From Spirochaetaceae bacterium (GTDB lineage Bacteria > Spirochaetota > Spirochaetia > Treponematales > Treponemataceae): a stretch of 6,845 nucleotides of DNA. Below are positions 5,888 through 6,845 of the stretch, one piece after another. The stretch spans positions 1-6,845 of the forward strand of contig JAITWB010000104.1 of the NCBI GenBank assembly GCA_031285525.1, given 5' to 3'. Every line of letters begins with the position of its first letter. The stretch's first letter is position 1. Both the position numbers and the translations under genes were made by a program. The notes below the pieces were generated by a model. It was not told where the DNA came from. It did no database searches and was given only the letters and a program-made list of their open reading frames with translations.

Positions 5888-6845
5888 ATGGCTAAATCAC
5901 CGGTCTATTTTACGAATTTCAGGGCAACCCTCAGCGAGAATCTGCTGCAAAAACTGGAACGGCTCATTAAAACGGCGGGTTTTGATCAGATCGACTTCAA
6001 AAGAAAGTATGCGGCTATCAAAATCCATTTCGGAGAGCCGGGAAACCTCGCATTTCTGCGCCCCAATTACGCCAAGGTGGTAGCGGATATGGTAAAGAAG
6101 CAGGGAGGCAAGCCCTTTCTTACCGACTGCAACACCCTCTATGTGGGAGGGAGAAAAAATGCCCTCGACCATCTCGATGCGGCGTTCGGCAACGGCTTTA
6201 GCCCCTTGTCTACCGGCTGCCACGTCATCATAGCCGACGGACTCAAGGGTACCGATGAAGCCCTCGTGCCTGTTGAAGGCGGTGAGTATGTAAAGGAAGC
6301 GAAGATAGGTCAGGCGGTGATGGATGCGGATGTGGTTATTTCCCTCAACCACTTTAAAGCTCACGAAGGAGCCGGATTCGGCGGAGCCCTCAAGAATATC
6401 GGTATGGGCTGCGGTTCCCGGGCAGGTAAAATGGAGATGCACTCCAGCGGGAAGCCCCATGTGGAGCAGGCTCTCTGCATCGGCTGCCGTATGTGCCAGA
6501 AAAACTGCGCCCACGGAGCTATTACCCTCACCGATGAGAAAGCTTCTATCAATCACAACAAATGCGTCGGCTGCGGACGCTGTATCGGTGTGTGTCCCAA
6601 AGACGCCGTATGCCCTGCCAGTGATGAAGTAAACGATATACTCAACTATAAGATCGCCGAGTATACCGCCGCAGTGCTCCGGGGCAGACCTTCCTTCCAT
6701 ATAAGTCTTGCCATGGATATCTCCCCCTTCTGCGACTGCCACTCAGAAAACGATGCCCCTATCATTCCCGATATCGGCATGTTCGCCTCTTTTGATCCTG
6801 TCGCTCTGGATCAAGCCTGCGCTGACCTGGCAAACAAACAGCCTG
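5888..6845 (+). CDS. DUF362 iron-sulfur protein with two [4Fe-4S] ferredoxin motifs (C-terminus beyond window edge)
   Basis: 319 codons are present, running off the window. The N-terminal and C-terminal parts match DUF362 (YAAIKIHFGEPGN at 41-53, DADVVISLNHFKAHEGAGFGG at 146-166, and MDISPFCDCHSENDAPIIPDIG at 276-297, ending FDPVALDQA). A ferredoxin insert lies between them. Cluster 1 uses Cys 197, 200, 203 and 207 (CIGCRMCQKNC); cluster 2 uses Cys 226, 229, 232 and 236 (CVGCGRCIGVCP). This suggests electron transfer or redox chemistry in the cytoplasm; no signal peptide or membrane segment is seen. The biochemical role of this DUF362-ferredoxin family is not firmly established, so I give no function. 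Other Cys/His residues (Cys 282, Cys 284, His 285) form a CxCH that could bind metal. ATG 5888 has GGAG 9 bases upstream. It is transcribed away from the diguanylate cyclase gene. Confidence 0.94.
   Translation, partial: MAKSPVYFTNFRATLSENLLQKLERLIKTAGFDQIDFKRKYAAIKIHFGEPGNLAFLRPNYAKVVADMVKKQGGKPFLTDCNTLYVGGRKNALDHLDAAFGNGFSPLSTGCHVIIADGLKGTDEALVPVEGGEYVKEAKIGQAVMDADVVISLNHFKAHEGAGFGGALKNIGMGCGSRAGKMEMHSSGKPHVEQALCIGCRMCQKNCAHGAITLTDEKASINHNKCVGCGRCIGVCPKDAVCPASDEVNDILNYKIAEYTAAVLRGRPSFHISLAMDISPFCDCHSENDAPIIPDIGMFASFDPVALDQACADLANKQP

Noticed and set aside
5866..5895. Nine-codon mini-frame (MKSGVVCYG) overlapping the start of the DUF362 gene, a possible leader peptide
   Set aside because: It has no ribosome-binding site and no run of regulatory codons, and it contains the Shine-Dalgarno of the main gene, so it is probably chance.
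5897..6742. 281-codon open frame on the minus strand opposite the DUF362 gene
   Set aside because: The plus-strand frame carries clear DUF362 and ferredoxin motifs. The antisense frame shows no recognisable domain and is a by-product of codon bias.

Overview
This window looks like a piece of a spirochaete chromosome, probably from the Spirochaetaceae or Treponemataceae. That is inferred mainly from the isoleucyl-tRNA synthetase, which is of the eukaryote-like type and reads very close to treponemal forms. Base composition is roughly balanced in the genes, and the spacers are AT-rich. No mobile elements, CRISPR arrays, tRNA or rRNA genes were seen.

Layout, left to right. Positions 1-627 (minus) hold the first 209 codons of ileS. 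A short spacer (628-757) carries a weak terminator candidate and an ileS promoter candidate. Positions 758-4092 (minus) form a tight four-gene cluster. In transcription order it encodes an MlaE-type permease, an MlaF-type ATPase, an MlaD-type MCE protein with an unusually long helical tail, and a TPR-like lipoprotein. Positions 4127-5671 (minus) encode a membrane-bound diguanylate cyclase with two PAS domains, ending 34 bases before mlaE. A 216-base AT-rich divergent spacer (5672-5887) follows. From 5888 to the window end (plus) lies a DUF362 protein with two [4Fe-4S] ferredoxin motifs, cut off by the window edge.

How the parts may work together (inference). The permease, ATPase and MCE protein should form an inner-membrane ABC lipid transporter of the Mla type. 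No MlaB (STAS) or MlaC (periplasmic shuttle) gene lies in the cluster. The MCE protein instead has a roughly 180-residue tail built from degenerate 26-residue repeats, and the last gene encodes an apparent outer-membrane lipoprotein. This fits a transporter that crosses the periplasm through the tail rather than with a soluble shuttle. The upstream diguanylate cyclase may share the transcript. However, a strong promoter-like sequence overlaps its stop codon and would start mlaE with an almost leaderless mRNA.

The most notable non-coding signal is a perfect 7-3-7 palindrome (5844-5860) just downstream of a near-consensus promoter for the DUF362 gene, placed where a repressor operator would sit.
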